This document shows, piece by piece, positions 54,542 through 63,927 of a stretch of DNA of 64,000 bases; position 1 is the stretch's first letter, and each line of letters starts with the position of its first letter. The notes beneath the pieces are model-generated. The model ran no database searches and was not told where the DNA came from. It worked only from the letters and a program-made list of their open reading frames with translations. Source of the DNA: Bordetella genomosp. 9 (GTDB lineage Bacteria > Pseudomonadota > Gammaproteobacteria > Burkholderiales > Burkholderiaceae_B); the NCBI RefSeq assembly GCF_002119725.1, contig NZ_CP021109.1:620001-684000 (forward strand), given 5' to 3'. Both the position numbers and the translations under genes were made by a program.

Positions 54542-55273
54542 CTAGTAAGTGGCGCGGCCCCCGGAAAGGTCGAACACCGCGCCGGTGTTGAAGGTGCATG
54601 AATCCGAGCAAAGCCAGGCCACGAGTTCCGCGACCTCGTCCGGCTCGCCCAGGCGCTGCATCGGGCTTTTGGCGATCATGGTCTGCACGTGTTCGGGCGC
54701 CATCTGCGCCAGCAGCGCCGTGCGGACCGCGGCGGGCGCCACCGCGTTGACGCGGATATCGGTCAACGCCAGTTCCTTGCCCAGGGATTTGGTCAAGGCG
54801 AGTACGCCGGCCTTGGCGGCGCTGTACGCCGCGGCGTTGGGCGTGCCTTCCTTGCCGGCCAGCGAGGCGATGTTGACGATGCGGCCCTTGCCGGTCTTGC
54901 GCATGTGCGGCACGACCGCGCGGCAGACGTTGAAGGTGCCGGTCAGGTTGACCTGCACGATGGCGTCCCAGGCGGCCGGGTCGTATTCATCGACGGGCAG
55001 CGTCGGGCCGGCATAACCCGCGCTGTTGATCAACATGTGGATGCCGCCGAGCCGCGTCAGCGTCTGGGCGCAGGCCGCTGCGACGCTGGCGCGGTCCGTC
55101 ACGTCGACGGCAAGGGCATACGGCGCCGCCTCGCCGGGACGCAGGTCCCAGACCGCCACGGTGGCGCCATGGGCGCGCAGTTGCCGCGCGATCTCCGCGC
55201 CGATGCCGTTGGCGCCGCCCGTTACGACGGCGACGCGTCCGCTGTAGTCATACTTCGCCTTGGCTGGGCGCAT
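54542..55273 (-). CDS. SDR-family oxidoreductase
   Basis: A 243-residue classical SDR: T-G-G-A-N-G-I-G, N-S-A-G-Y-A-G, catalytic Ser in I-V-N-I-A-S-L and Y-S-A-A-K. It lies 3 bases after the cupin gene and 46 bp before the Bug gene. Its position suggests reduction or oxidation of the cupin's product or substrate. Confidence 0.92.
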   Translation of the reverse strand: MRPAKAKYDYSGRVAVVTGGANGIGAEIARQLRAHGATVAVWDLRPGEAAPYALAVDVTDRASVAAACAQTLTRLGGIHMLINSAGYAGPTLPVDEYDPAAWDAIVQVNLTGTFNVCRAVVPHMRKTGKGRIVNIASLAGKEGTPNAAAYSAAKAGVLALTKSLGKELALTDIRVNAVAPAAVRTALLAQMAPEHVQTMIAKSPMQRLGEPDEVAELVAWLCSDSCTFNTGAVFDLSGGRATY

Positions 55274-55276
55274 GGC

Positions 55277-55804
55277 TTACCGGATGAATTGCTGAACGTA
55301 GTCTTCGCCCAGGCCCACGTCGGCGAAGTGCTTGCGGCACATGTCGATCTTGGTGAAGACGTCTTCGTAGCCCATGCCCTTGCCCCACGGGTCGGTGTAG
55401 TACATGACGCCGTTCACCTGGAAATAGGTGATCATCTCTTCCACGTCGGGCGGCACGTACAGCGTGTGCGTTTCACCGGGCGGCTCGAAGACGTAGCTGC
55501 CTTCCGTGGCTTCCCAATCGTGTTCCAGGTAGCGCCAGCGGCCCTTGAGCACGAAGCCGTGCACCGCCTGGGGATGGCGATGGCGGCTGAGCACGCCGGA
55601 TTTGCGCACGCGCAGCAGGTTCATCCAGTAGCCCTGGCTGGCGTTCAGACAGAGCGGGCGGAACCACACGTTTTCCGCTTGCGGGACCCAGAGTCGTTCG
55701 TCGGTGGGGATGGCGTTCGGAATGACGATCTCCGGCAACGCCTCGCGCGGGTTGGGATATTGATAAGGGGTCAGCGGTTCGGCATCGGGTCGATCGATAG
55801 GCAT
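55277..55804 (-). CDS. Cupin dioxygenase-like protein (dihydroxyacetophenone dioxygenase type)
   Basis: A 175-residue single-domain cupin. The metal-binding motif is visible as H-R-H-P-Q-A-V-H-G-F with a later G-E-T-H, and an Arg/Lys-rich core strand. The pattern R-H-R-H-P, H-G-F-V-L-K-G-R-W-R-Y-L and P-P-G-E-T-H-T-L strongly resembles 2,4'-dihydroxyacetophenone dioxygenases, which cleave an aryl ketone C-C bond. The leader gene of the SDR/Bug operon, it lies beside an operator-like palindrome. The specific substrate is inferred. Confidence 0.72.
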   Translation of the reverse strand: MPIDRPDAEPLTPYQYPNPREALPEIVIPNAIPTDERLWVPQAENVWFRPLCLNASQGYWMNLLRVRKSGVLSRHRHPQAVHGFVLKGRWRYLEHDWEATEGSYVFEPPGETHTLYVPPDVEEMITYFQVNGVMYYTDPWGKGMGYEDVFTKIDMCRKHFADVGLGEDYVQQFIR

Positions 55805-55818
55805 TGTCCGTCCATCCC

Positions 55819-55839
55819 GTTGTCCATATTATGGGCAAC
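55819..55839. promoter_or_regulatory. Operator-like palindrome upstream of the cupin operon
   Basis: GTTGTCCATA-T-TATGGGCAAC is a 10-1-10 palindrome with 9 of 10 pairs, 15 bases before the cupin start. A related half-site, TTATGGACA, recurs at 55849-55857. Such a site fits binding by the IclR regulator encoded at the end of the same gene cluster. Confidence 0.6.
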
Positions 55840-55965
55840 ATGTTTATGTTATGGACAGGCAGTATATCGGCAATGCCGCCGGGCGATAGGGCGGGTAAAC
55901 CCTTGGACAGGATGCCGGGGCTTGTCAACGCTGGAAGGAGCCCCGCATGGGTACGCAAACAGGCC

Positions 55966-57603
55966 CTAGGCCACCTGCCGCCGCAGCGCTTCGGGCGTCC
56001 ACAGCCGGCCCGGCACGGACGCCAGCAGGGCCTGGGTGTAGGGATGCGCCGGGCTGGCGAATATGCGCGCCGTATCGCCGTGCTCGACGATCTCGCCGTT
56101 TTTCATTACCGCGATTTCGTCGCAGACCTGTGCGGCCACCCGCAGGTCGTGCGTGATGAACAGGATGGAAAGATTCAGCCGGGCTTGCAGGCTCGCGAGC
56201 AGATCCAGCACCTGGGCCTGCACGGACACGTCCAGTGCCGAGACCGGCTCGTCGGCCACCAAAACCTTCGGATCCATCGCCAGCGCCCGCGCCAGGCCCA
56301 CACGCTGCCTTTGCCCGCCGGAGAACTCGTGCGGATAGCGATCCAGCGCATCGGGCGACAGCCCCACGAGTTCGAACAGCTCCCGCGCCCGGCGCCACGC
56401 CGCCTGCCGCGGGACGCCATGCGCGACCGGCCCCTGGACGACGATGTCGCCCACGCGATGGCGCGGATTGAGCGAGCCGTAGGGATCCTGGAAAACCATC
56501 TGCACCAGCGACGCATGACGTCTTCGGTCGGCGGCGCGCTTGAGGCTGACGCGCTCGCCGAAGACGTGCATGTCGCCCGTTTCCGGCACGAGCAGGCCCA
56601 GTACGTTGCGGGCCAGCGTCGATTTGCCCGATCCGCTTTCGCCCACGATGCCGAGGGTGCGCCCGGCGGGCAGGGTCAATGAGACATTCTTCACCGCATG
56701 GGTGACCCGGGCCCTGCGCCGGCCCCAGCGCTGCTTGCCGTAGGTCTTGGACAGACCGGTGATCGTCAACGCGGCGGGCGCGGTTTGCGCCGCAGGAGGC
56801 ACGCGGCGCGCCGCGGGTTGCAGCGGTGGAACGGCAGCGATGAGCGCGCGGGTGTAGGCGGCGCGCGGACGGTAAAGGACTTCGCCGGCGGCGCCCAGCT
56901 CCACCAGCCTGCCTTTCTGCATCACGGCGACGCGATCCGCGATCTCCGCCACGACGCCGAAGTCGTGCGTGATGAACAGCACCGCGGTGTCCTTGCGCCG
57001 CTGCAGGTCGTGTATCAGGTGCAGGATCTGCGCCTGCGTCGTCACGTCGAGGGCGGTGGTCGGCTCGTCGGCGATCAGCAGCCTGGGTTCCAGGGCCAGC
57101 GCCATCGCGATCATGGCGCGTTGCCGCTGCCCGCCTGAAAGCTGGTGCGGATACGCGCGTGCGGCCTGTGCCGGATCGGGGATGCGCACCGCGTCGAGCA
57201 GCGCCAGGGTGCGCGTGCGGATTTCCCGTGCGCCCAGCGAGGTGTGGACGCGAAAGACCTCCGCGATCTGGTCGCCGATGGTGCGCAGCGGATTCAGGGC
57301 GGTCATCGGCTCCTGGAAGATCATGCCGATTTCCTTGCCGCGCAGGCGCCGCAGGCGTTCCGCCGGCGCGGTGCGCAGATCCTCGCCCTGCCACACGATG
57401 CGCCCGCCGCTGGCGGATACGCCTTCAGGAAGCAGGCCCAGGATCGCGCCGGCGGTCAGCGATTTGCCGGAGCCGCTTTCGCCGACCACGCAAAGGATTT
57501 CGCCGGGATGCACGTCCAGGCTGACGTCTTCCAAGGCATGCGGACGGTCGCCGCCCGCGGGCAGCGCGACGGTGAGATTCTGGATGGAAAGCAGGGCGGT
57601 CAT
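55966..57603 (-). CDS. Peptide-type ABC transporter ATPase with two fused nucleotide domains
   Basis: A 545-residue protein with two ABC ATPases in tandem. The first has Walker A GESGSGKS (residues 41-48) and signature L-S-G-G-Q-R-Q-R; the second has G-E-S-G-S-G-K-S-T (about 318-326), F-S-G-G-Q-R-Q-R-V and a C-terminal peptide-transporter extension. This is the OppDF/GsiA arrangement. It serves the DppB/DppC-like permeases encoded upstream in the operon. The start at 57603 follows the SDR stop by 40 bp. Confidence 0.94.
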   Translation of the reverse strand: MTALLSIQNLTVALPAGGDRPHALEDVSLDVHPGEILCVVGESGSGKSLTAGAILGLLPEGVSASGGRIVWQGEDLRTAPAERLRRLRGKEIGMIFQEPMTALNPLRTIGDQIAEVFRVHTSLGAREIRTRTLALLDAVRIPDPAQAARAYPHQLSGGQRQRAMIAMALALEPRLLIADEPTTALDVTTQAQILHLIHDLQRRKDTAVLFITHDFGVVAEIADRVAVMQKGRLVELGAAGEVLYRPRAAYTRALIAAVPPLQPAARRVPPAAQTAPAALTITGLSKTYGKQRWGRRRARVTHAVKNVSLTLPAGRTLGIVGESGSGKSTLARNVLGLLVPETGDMHVFGERVSLKRAADRRRHASLVQMVFQDPYGSLNPRHRVGDIVVQGPVAHGVPRQAAWRRARELFELVGLSPDALDRYPHEFSGGQRQRVGLARALAMDPKVLVADEPVSALDVSVQAQVLDLLASLQARLNLSILFITHDLRVAAQVCDEIAVMKNGEIVEHGDTARIFASPAHPYTQALLASVPGRLWTPEALRRQVA

Positions 57604-57643
57604 TGCGTGATTCTTCGTGGTGGGCGGGCGATGGAAGGGGCTT

Positions 57644-58408
57644 TCACAATCGTTGGCCGCCGCTGGCGTCGATGCGTTGGCCGGTGACCCAGCGTGCCGC
57701 GTCGCTCGCCAGAAACGCCACGATGTCCGCGACGTCGCCGGGCTGCCCGACGCGCCCCAGCGCGACGGTCCGTGCGATGCCGGCCGCCTGGGCCGGGTCG
57801 CTCGCACGCGGGTTCAGGTCCGTGGCGGTTGCGCCGGGCAGCACGGCATTGACCGTGATCCCGCGCGGGCCCAGCTCCGCAGCCAGCAGCAGGGTCAGCG
57901 CTTCCAATCCGGCTTTTGCCGGCGCGTAGACGCTCATCTCCGGGTAGGCGGCGCGGGTCCCCATGGATGACACGTTGACGATGCGCCCGCCGTCCCGCAG
58001 CACGGGAATCAGGCGCTGGATCAGGAAGAACGGCGCTTTCAGGTTCACCTGGATGACGCGATCGAAGTCCTGCGGATGAACTTGTTCGATACGCGCGCGC
58101 AGGCCGATGCCGGCATTGTTCACGAGAATATCCAGGCCATCGGCGCCGGCGCCCGGCAACGCGTTCTTCACGGCGGCCGCCAGAGCATCGGCGCCATCGG
58201 CGGTTTCCAGGTCCGCCGCCACGGTGGATGCGCGGCCGCCATCCTGCTGGAGCCGCGCGGCGAGGGCTTCGGCGGCGTCCCGCCTGTGCTTGTAATGGAT
58301 GAAGACGTGCGCGCCCTGATCCGCCAGCGCCGAAGCGATCGCCCGGCCGATGCCGCGGCTCGCGCCCGTGACCAGGGCGGTCTTTCCAGTCAGGTCGAAA
58401 CGGCTCAT
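57644..58408 (-). CDS. SDR-family oxidoreductase
   Basis: A 254-residue SDR with T-G-A-S-R-G-I-G (an R after S, suggesting NADP(H)), N-N-A-G-I-G, a catalytic Ser in V-N-V-S-S-M-G and Y-A-P-A-K. It overlaps the preceding acyl-CoA ligase gene by 4 bases and so acts with it. In such settings it could reduce a 3-oxoacyl-type intermediate. Confidence 0.92.
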   Translation of the reverse strand: MSRFDLTGKTALVTGASRGIGRAIASALADQGAHVFIHYKHRRDAAEALAARLQQDGGRASTVAADLETADGADALAAAVKNALPGAGADGLDILVNNAGIGLRARIEQVHPQDFDRVIQVNLKAPFFLIQRLIPVLRDGGRIVNVSSMGTRAAYPEMSVYAPAKAGLEALTLLLAAELGPRGITVNAVLPGATATDLNPRASDPAQAAGIARTVALGRVGQPGDVADIVAFLASDAARWVTGQRIDASGGQRL

Positions 58409-59943
58409 GCGGTCACCTCCTCGCCGGCGGTTTCCCAGGCCTGCCGGGCCTCCAGATCCCGGGCCAGCCGGATCAACGCGTGCCGGTCTACCTTGTTGGT
58501 GCCGGCCCAAGGCAGCTCCGCGACGAATCGCACGCGCCGGGGATGCTGATAGGCGGGGCCATGGTCCAGCGCGTGGCGTTTCAGCGTGTCGGAGTCCAGC
58601 GTGCTGCCCGCGCGCCGCACCACGAAGGCCACCGGCACGTGGCCGCGTTCCTCATCGGGCAGGGGCACGACGCAGGCCTGGCTGACGTCGGGGTGGCGCT
58701 CCAGCAGCTTTTCCACTTCCACCGGATAGATGTTCTCGCCGGCGCAGACGAACATGTCGTCGGCGCGGCCGATGAAGTAGAAGAACCCCTGCTCGTCGCG
58801 GCGCATGACGTCGCCGCTGTAGTACCAGCCGTCGCGCAGCACCTGCGTGCTTTTCTCCGGCAGGTTGTGGTAACCCTTGAGTACGGCGGGATTGCGCATC
58901 AGCAGCACGCCTTCGTTCTCGTTGGGGCCGTCGATCAGCCGCACCTGCGCCGGGTCCAGGGGATAGCCCAGCGCCAGGCCGGGCGCGGGGATGCCGTCCG
59001 GATGCGGCCCGAACACGGCAGGGCCGGCCTCGGTGGTCCCATACCCATGGGTGATCTGCGTGCCGGGAAACGCGCGGCGGATACGCTCCAGCAGGTCCAA
59101 GGTCATCGGCGCCGACCCCAGCATGACGCGCTTGAGGGACGAGAAGTCGCGGCCGCGCAGGCGCGCCGGATCCTTCACGATGCGGGCGAACATGGTCGGC
59201 ACGGCGGTCAGGATCGTGATGCGATAGCGTTCCAGCGCGTCCACGTAGCTGTCGACGTCGAAGCCCGGCAGGATGACCAGCAGGCCGTGGATCGAGAACG
59301 CCCGCTTGGCCATGAACAGGCCGTTCATATGGAACAGGGGCTGTGCAAGCAGAAAGCGCTGCTGCTCGCCGCCCGCCGGCAAGGCGGTCGCCGTCAAGGC
59401 CCACAGCTGGCCGGCATGGGTCAGCGGCACGCCCTTGGGTTTGCCCGTGGAGCCGGATGTATAGAGCATCTGCGCGATATCGTCCGCGCCGGGGCGGACG
59501 CTTTCGAATTCCGCCGGGACGATGCGGGACGCGAATCCGTCCGCGCCCTCGTCATCGAAATCCAGCACCGGCACGCGGCCCGCAAAGGCGGCGCGGCGCG
59601 GGCCATCGGTAAAGGCGACCGCGATGCCCGCATCCTGCAGAACGTAGTCCAAGGTCTCCTGCGGCTGCTTGATATTGATCGGCACGGCGACATAGCCGGC
59701 GCGCATGATGCCGAAGTAGGCGATCAGGTACTCCGCCCGGTTCAGGGATGCGATCGCCACGCGCGCGCCGCGCGGCAGGCCCTGCGCCCGCAGCCAGTTC
59801 GCGACGCCGCCAGCCAGCGCGCGCACTTGGGCATGGGTGTAATGGCGCGGGTGGTCCGCCTCGCGCAGGTCCACCACGGCGGGGGCGTCCAGCGGCAGGG
59901 AAGGATCGTTCAGGTCGCCCAGGTTGTAGAGAGTGTCGGTCAT
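58405..59943 (-). CDS. AMP-dependent acyl-CoA synthetase/ligase
   Basis: A 512-residue class I adenylate-forming enzyme. It has the P-loop-like TSGSTGKPKG (about 155-165), YGTTEAGP (about 296-303), Y-S-G-D and a C-terminal G-R-A-D-D-M hinge, plus a final N-K-V-D-R motif with the catalytic Lys. It makes a CoA thioester from an organic acid. The gene lies between the ABC permeases and an SDR, so it probably activates an imported acid. The ATG at 59943 is the obvious start; the frame is open much further upstream without a gene-like sequence. Confidence 0.93.
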   Translation of the reverse strand: MTDTLYNLGDLNDPSLPLDAPAVVDLREADHPRHYTHAQVRALAGGVANWLRAQGLPRGARVAIASLNRAEYLIAYFGIMRAGYVAVPINIKQPQETLDYVLQDAGIAVAFTDGPRRAAFAGRVPVLDFDDEGADGFASRIVPAEFESVRPGADDIAQMLYTSGSTGKPKGVPLTHAGQLWALTATALPAGGEQQRFLLAQPLFHMNGLFMAKRAFSIHGLLVILPGFDVDSYVDALERYRITILTAVPTMFARIVKDPARLRGRDFSSLKRVMLGSAPMTLDLLERIRRAFPGTQITHGYGTTEAGPAVFGPHPDGIPAPGLALGYPLDPAQVRLIDGPNENEGVLLMRNPAVLKGYHNLPEKSTQVLRDGWYYSGDVMRRDEQGFFYFIGRADDMFVCAGENIYPVEVEKLLERHPDVSQACVVPLPDEERGHVPVAFVVRRAGSTLDSDTLKRHALDHGPAYQHPRRVRFVAELPWAGTNKVDRHALIRLARDLEARQAWETAGEEVTA

Positions 59944-59975
59944 GGAGAGTCTGCAATAACGCTGCGGCCGTTGCG

Positions 59976-60860
59976 TCAACGCTTGCGCAGCTTGGGGTTC
60001 AGGGCGTCGTTCAGGCCGTCGCCGACCAGGTTCAGGGCCAGCACGACCAGCATGATCGCGACGCCCGGCACCGCGCACAGGTACCAGGACGAGCGGATCA
60101 GGCTGCGGCCTTCGCCGACCATGCGGCCCCAGCTGGCGATGTTGGGATCGCCCAGGCCGAGAAACGAGACGACGGATTCGTACAGGATGGCGCCCGCCAC
60201 GACGAGCGAGGCCATGACGATGACCGGCGGCAGCGCATTGGGCAGGATCTCGCCGAACACGATGCGCAGCGGATGCAGGGCCACGGCGCGGCACGCCTGC
60301 ACGAATTCGCGTTCCTTGAAGGACAGGAACTCGGCGCGGGTCAGGCGGGCGATGGGCGGCCACGACACTAGGCCGACGGCCAGCGTGATATTGCCGATGT
60401 GCGGCCCGAGCACGGAGACCACGGTCAGCACGAACACGACGTTGGGAATGATTTGGAACAGTTCGGTCAGGCGCATCAGGGCTTCGTCGGTCCATCCGCC
60501 CGCCCATGCCGCCATCGCGCCCACCGTTACGCCGATGACGGTTGCCGTGGCGGCGGCGACGAGCCCGATCAGCAGCGTCGCCCGCGCCCCATGCGCGATC
60601 ATGGCCGCAATGTCGCGCCCCATCGCATCGGTGCCCAATGGAAAGCGCCACGACGTAAAAGGCCAGGTCTCCGGCGCGGCCACGATGCGCAGCGGATTGC
60701 CGGGATAGAACCACCCCGCGCCCGCCGCCAAAATCGCCACGGCGAGCAGCAGCACGGCCCCGGCCAGCGCGCCGCGATTGCGCGCGAACCGCGCCAGGAA
60801 CCCCCCAGCGCCGAAGCGCGGTCGCCTCAACGCTGGGGCCAAAGTATCCGAAATACCCAT
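59976..60860 (-). CDS. Peptide-type ABC permease DppC-like
   Basis: A 294-residue inner-membrane permease with the N-terminal helix, P-L-G-T-D-A-M-G-R-D and the EAA-like loop (E-F-V-Q-A-C-R-A-V-A-L-H) of the OppC/DppC group. It pairs with the DppB-like permease 18 bp upstream in the same operon. Confidence 0.93.
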   Translation of the reverse strand: MGISDTLAPALRRPRFGAGGFLARFARNRGALAGAVLLLAVAILAAGAGWFYPGNPLRIVAAPETWPFTSWRFPLGTDAMGRDIAAMIAHGARATLLIGLVAAATATVIGVTVGAMAAWAGGWTDEALMRLTELFQIIPNVVFVLTVVSVLGPHIGNITLAVGLVSWPPIARLTRAEFLSFKEREFVQACRAVALHPLRIVFGEILPNALPPVIVMASLVVAGAILYESVVSFLGLGDPNIASWGRMVGEGRSLIRSSWYLCAVPGVAIMLVVLALNLVGDGLNDALNPKLRKR

Positions 60861-60878
60861 ATCAAAGCTCCATCCTAT

Positions 60879-61844
60879 TCACCCTATCCGCGGATCGAGC
60901 CGGGCGTACAGGATGTCGACGATGATGTTTGCCAGGATCACCACCGCCGAACTCAGCACCAGGATGCCCAGCACCACCGGGTAGTTGCGGCTCATGACGC
61001 TGTCGAACAGCACGCCGCCGATGCCGGGCCAGCTGAAGACGGCTTCCACGACGATGCTGCCGCCCAGCACCGCGCCCAGTTGCAGCCCCAGCAGCGTGAC
61101 GACCGGCAGCATGGCGTTGCGCACGATGTGCCGCAGCACCACCGCGCCGCGCCTCATGCCCTTGGCATAGGCGGTCCGCACGTGGTCCATGCGGCTCACT
61201 TCCAGCATGGAGGCCCGCATCACGCGCGCGTAGTTGGCGCTGTAGAAAAGCCCCAGCGTCAGCGCCGGCAGCGCCAGGTGATGCAGGACATCCAGCGCCT
61301 GTGCCCAGAACCCGCCGTCCAGGCCGATGGTTTCCATGCCGCCCACCGGGAACCAGCCGAGCTTTACCGAAAAAAGAATGATCAGCATGATGCCGAGCCA
61401 GAAGCTGGGCGCGGCAAAGCACAGCACGGCGAACACGGACACCGCGGTGTCCCACCACGTGTTGACCTTGATCGCGGACAGGATGCCGGCGGCCGATCCG
61501 GCCACGACCGCGATGGCGAGCGCGCTGAGCATCAGCAGCAGGGTGGCGGGCAGGTGCGCCAGGATCACCTCGAGCACCGGCAGGTTGTGGCGATACGAGT
61601 AGCCCAGGTCCAGCCGCGCCACGGACGCCACGTATTTCGCCAGTTGCACCGATGGCGGCTGATCGAGCCCGTAGGTGGTGCGCAGGCGCTCGATCAGCGC
61701 GGGGTCGGTCACCTGCTGCTCGGCGGTCATCACGTCCAGGAAGGTGCCGGGCACCATCTGGATCAGGGTGAAGTTCAACACCACCACACCCAGCAGCAGC
61801 GGTATGGCCTGGACGATGCGGCGCAGGATGAGACCGAAAGCCAT
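60879..61844 (-). CDS. Peptide-type ABC permease DppB-like
   Basis: A 321-residue permease with the OppB/DppB N-terminal R-R-I-V-Q-A-I-P-L-L-L-G-V, a periplasmic L-x-L-D-x-P segment and the EAA loop Y-A-R-V-M-R-A-S-M-L-E-V. It follows the binding-protein gene by 8 bp and forms the pore with the DppC-like partner. Confidence 0.93.
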   Translation of the reverse strand: MAFGLILRRIVQAIPLLLGVVVLNFTLIQMVPGTFLDVMTAEQQVTDPALIERLRTTYGLDQPPSVQLAKYVASVARLDLGYSYRHNLPVLEVILAHLPATLLLMLSALAIAVVAGSAAGILSAIKVNTWWDTAVSVFAVLCFAAPSFWLGIMLIILFSVKLGWFPVGGMETIGLDGGFWAQALDVLHHLALPALTLGLFYSANYARVMRASMLEVSRMDHVRTAYAKGMRRGAVVLRHIVRNAMLPVVTLLGLQLGAVLGGSIVVEAVFSWPGIGGVLFDSVMSRNYPVVLGILVLSSAVVILANIIVDILYARLDPRIG

Positions 61845-61852
61845 GATGCGCC

Positions 61853-63472
61853 TCAGGCGTCCAGCCAGACGTCGTCCAGGGATTCGCCCTGTACGTTCGC
61901 CGCCGTGGTGAAGTTGCGTACCTGCTTGCCCGCCAGCGTGAAGGACTGCATTTCCACCAAAGGCACGATGGGCACGTCGGTCGACGCCAGCCGCGCGAAC
62001 TCGCCAGCAAGTTTTCTGCGGGCGGCGGGATCGGTCTCCACGGCCAGGCGGCCGACCAGGCTGTCCATCTGGGGGTTGGAGTAGCCGGTGGCGTTGCGGA
62101 AGGCCGCGCCTTTGACGATGCCGTCGGTGGTGAAGTACTGGGTGACGGTGGGCACCAGCTCCAGCGGCGCCGTCCAGTTCGAGATGGCGATGTCGTAATC
62201 GTAGTCGCCGTAAATGCGTTTCAAGGCCGTGGCGCGGTCCGCGTTATCGAGCCGGACGGCAATGCCGATGTCTTCCAGCGCCTGCTTCACGTACTGCCCC
62301 AGCTTGGCGTTTTCCTCGAACCATGCCGCGGCCAGCAGGTTGACCGTGAAACGCTTGCCGTCCTTCACGGGAAGGCCGGCCGCGTCCAGCAGAGCGGCGG
62401 CCTTTTTCGGATCGAAGTCGTAGCGGGGCACGTCCTCGGTGTAGAACAGGCTGTTGCTGCTGAACACCGGCGATATCGCGGGCTTGCCGCGACCGAAGTA
62501 GATCGTGTCCACGATAAACTTGCGGTCGATCGCATGCAGGATGGCCTGCCGGACTTCGCGGCGGTTGACGAAGTTGCGGCGCTGGTTGAATTCCAGCGTG
62601 ACGGTCCATGCCGAGTTCGCGTAGCCCCGCGTGTCCACGACCACCTTGCCCGTCTTGACGAGGCGGTCGATGTCGCGCGCGGGCACGGGGTTGGAGTAGG
62701 CCAGCGCCAGTTCGCCGGTCTCCAGCGCGGCGCCGCGCGAGGCGGGGTCGGCCCACCAGCGGATGATCAGCTTGTCCACGTAGGGCCGGCCCGTCCGCCA
62801 GTAGTCGGCGTTGCGCGCGTACTGCACGTGGCTGCCGCGCACCCACTGGCCGAATTTCCACGGGCCGGTGCCGACAGGCGCGTTGTTCAGGGGATGGGTG
62901 ATGATGTCCTTGCCTTCGTACAGATGGCGCGGAAGGACCAGCTGGAACTGGCCGGCCAGGATGGACTTCAGGAAGAACTCGGGCGTGGGCTGATCGAAGG
63001 TCAGCACCACGGTGTGGCTGTCCGTCGCCTCGGCCTTGTTCAGCGCCTTCAGCGCGATGCCGGCCGAGATCGGCTTCCAATGATGCTGGAAGTTGAACAC
63101 CACGTCGCGCGCGTCGAAGTCGGCGCCGTCGTGCCATTTCACGCCCCGGCGCAGGGCAATGGTGTACTGCTTGAAGTCCGCCGAGGCGCTGACCGATTCC
63201 GCAAGCACCGGCTGGAACTGAAGCTTGTCGTCGAGTTTCAGCAGGCGCTCGAGGATTTTGGTGGAGGTCTGGAAGGGACTGGAGCCGCCGCCGCCCGGCA
63301 CGAACAGCGCTTGCGGTTCCAGTCCGCCCCAGCTCGCGACGAGGGTGCCGCCGCGCCGCGGCGTTGCGGCCTGCGCGCGCGACGCGGGCATCCAGCCATA
63401 GCTTGCCGCAAGGCCGGCGCCGGCGGCGCCGCGAATCAGGAAATCGCGCCGCGATAGTCCTTGTTGCTTCAT
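61853..63472 (-). CDS. Family 5 periplasmic substrate-binding protein, Tat-exported
   Basis: A 539-residue solute-binding protein family 5 (peptide/nickel/glutathione type) member. The N-terminus carries a twin-arginine motif, S-R-R-D-F-L (residues 7-12), before a hydrophobic stretch and an A-Q-A site near residue 35, so it is exported folded. The mature domain has F-T-V-N-L-L and W-H-D-G-A-D-F-D-A-R-D-V-V motifs. It feeds the DppB/DppC/ATPase importer. The cargo may be an oligopeptide or an aromatic acid conjugate, given the CoA ligase next door. Confidence 0.93.
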   Translation of the reverse strand: MKQQGLSRRDFLIRGAAGAGLAASYGWMPASRAQAATPRRGGTLVASWGGLEPQALFVPGGGGSSPFQTSTKILERLLKLDDKLQFQPVLAESVSASADFKQYTIALRRGVKWHDGADFDARDVVFNFQHHWKPISAGIALKALNKAEATDSHTVVLTFDQPTPEFFLKSILAGQFQLVLPRHLYEGKDIITHPLNNAPVGTGPWKFGQWVRGSHVQYARNADYWRTGRPYVDKLIIRWWADPASRGAALETGELALAYSNPVPARDIDRLVKTGKVVVDTRGYANSAWTVTLEFNQRRNFVNRREVRQAILHAIDRKFIVDTIYFGRGKPAISPVFSSNSLFYTEDVPRYDFDPKKAAALLDAAGLPVKDGKRFTVNLLAAAWFEENAKLGQYVKQALEDIGIAVRLDNADRATALKRIYGDYDYDIAISNWTAPLELVPTVTQYFTTDGIVKGAAFRNATGYSNPQMDSLVGRLAVETDPAARRKLAGEFARLASTDVPIVPLVEMQSFTLAGKQVRNFTTAANVQGESLDDVWLDA

Positions 63473-63492
63473 GATGCTTCCTTTGCGATAGG

Positions 63493-63927
63493 TCAGGACA
63501 GGGTGGAATAGCTGGCCCGTCCGATCGCCACCAGTACGCCCTGGTCGTTGAACAGATCGACGTCGGCGACGCCGACGGACTTTCCGGCGCGGCGCACCCG
63601 CGCTACCGCCAGCAGGCCGGTATCGATGGCCGGGCGCAGATAATCGACGCGGAAGTTGATGGTCGGAAGACCCCGGCCCAGCAGCATGCCGATCGCGAAA
63701 TCGCCGACCGTATCGATGATTGCGGCCAGGGGGCCGCCATGCCACTGCCTGCTATGCGCGCCCCGCTCGAACTCGGGCCGAAACGGCGCCTGGACGGTCA
63801 GAAGGCCGTGTTCGTGATCGACGTCGCGCACCTGCAGGTGCAAAGAGGCGATGAACGGAGAGCGGTCGAAGCAGCCCTGGATGGCCGCGGCGTCCAGCTT
63901 TTCATGGTCGGAGACGGGATGGCTCAT
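63493..63927 (-). CDS. PaaI-family hotdog thioesterase
   Basis: A 144-residue hotdog-fold protein with R-Q-W-H-G-G-P-L-A-A-I-I-D-T-V-G-D and N-F-R-V-D-Y-L-R-P, the PaaI/YdiI-like signature. Such enzymes release free acid from CoA thioesters and rescue stalled CoA. It lies between an alcohol-dehydrogenase-like gene (4-base overlap) and the binding-protein gene, fitting a CoA-ester pathway. Confidence 0.88.
   Translation of the reverse strand: MSHPVSDHEKLDAAAIQGCFDRSPFIASLHLQVRDVDHEHGLLTVQAPFRPEFERGAHSRQWHGGPLAAIIDTVGDFAIGMLLGRGLPTINFRVDYLRPAIDTGLLAVARVRRAGKSVGVADVDLFNDQGVLVAIGRASYSTLS

Noticed and set aside
53446..54591. A plus-strand open frame of 381 codons
   Set aside because: It is antisense to the Bug and SDR genes and has biased, His/Arg-rich composition.
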